64,000 nucleotides of DNA. It comes from Bemisia tabaci (taxonomy: Eukaryota > Arthropoda > Insecta > Hemiptera > Aleyrodidae). The stretch is from NCBI RefSeq assembly GCF_918797505.1, contig NC_092801.1:2728001-2792000 (forward strand), written 5' to 3'. Made by a program: the position numbers and the translations under genes. Positions 63,870-64,000 of the stretch are shown one piece after another. The notes beneath the pieces are model-generated. The model made no database searches. It was not told where the DNA came from and saw only the letters and a program-made list of their open reading frames with translations. The first letter of the stretch is position 1. Each line of letters starts with the position of its first letter.

Positions 63870-64000
63870 GGTGTGAACACGCAATTCTTCGCTCTATTTG
63901 GCCAATGAGGTGTCGCTGTGATTCGGGAGAAAAGTTAATGAACAAGGCCCTACCTATGATGCTAGCACCTAATCGGTCAGTAATAATTATTCTGATCTCC
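63870..64000. other. window end
   Basis: Nothing recognised. Confidence 0.5.

Overview
The window looks like repeat-dense nuclear DNA from an arthropod, most likely a sap-sucking hemipteran; several of the short repeat families resemble ones I associate with whiteflies (Bemisia), but that is recall and not a search. There are no bacterial-style genes, operons, rRNA, tRNA or CRISPR arrays. Nearly all of the sequence is a patchwork of short inverted-repeat (fold-back, MITE-like) elements, often one inside another, separated by GC-rich or AT-rich single-copy stretches. There is one assembly gap of 500 N (47351-47850).

The clearest coding sequence belongs to a mobile element. A non-LTR retrotransposon of the restriction-like-endonuclease type (R4/Dong-like) lies on the + strand at 25481-28737. 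It sits between two AAT/TAA microsatellite tracts and is broken by one frameshift in a run of seven C, just before the YMDD catalytic motif. A second element-derived coding stretch, a Gag-like fragment of an LTR retrotransposon (46663-47350), is split by a 300 bp inverted-repeat element and runs into the gap. An AT-rich block on the - strand (43772-44184) is a nuclear copy of mitochondrial nad2, readable only with the invertebrate mitochondrial code.

I did not find a complete host gene. Five short stretches look like possible host exons or gene fragments and are listed with low confidence: 20690-20827 (-), 50543-50934 (-), 59058-59303 (-), 62466-62603 (+) and 63457-63869 (+, with an element inside it). 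None is recognised by family.

Repeat families, labelled by letter for cross-reference: A, about 164 bp, CAGTGGCG ends, 8 bp target duplications (hAT-like), 13 near-complete copies; B, CACTGAAAA ends with iterated GGTAA/TTACC; C, about 250 bp, CTGCCGTGCTAAGG ends; D, TGCATTTTGCAATT units; E, CACGGAAAA ends; F, CAGGGTGTCTAC ends, with a diverged F-type; G, about 510 bp fold-back; H, GGACCGCGTTAAGCAG ends; I, TAGAGTCCCTTTATAC ends, 8 bp target duplications; J, ends carrying GATAGACAAAG; K, GACGTATTTCTG ends; L, about 555 bp, ATGGACCACTAGAC ends; M and N, fold-backs, with M inside N; others are described where they occur. Layout: 1-25 kb, repeats and GC-mixed single-copy DNA; 25.4-28.8 kb, retrotransposon; 29-43 kb, nested repeats; 43.7-47.9 kb, nad2 copy, clustered A elements, I-in-J nest, Gag fragment and gap; 48-58 kb, tandem arrays and more C/G/H/A elements; 58-64 kb, C/A elements plus the last exon-like fragments. 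Several insertions can be ordered in time because one element interrupts another.
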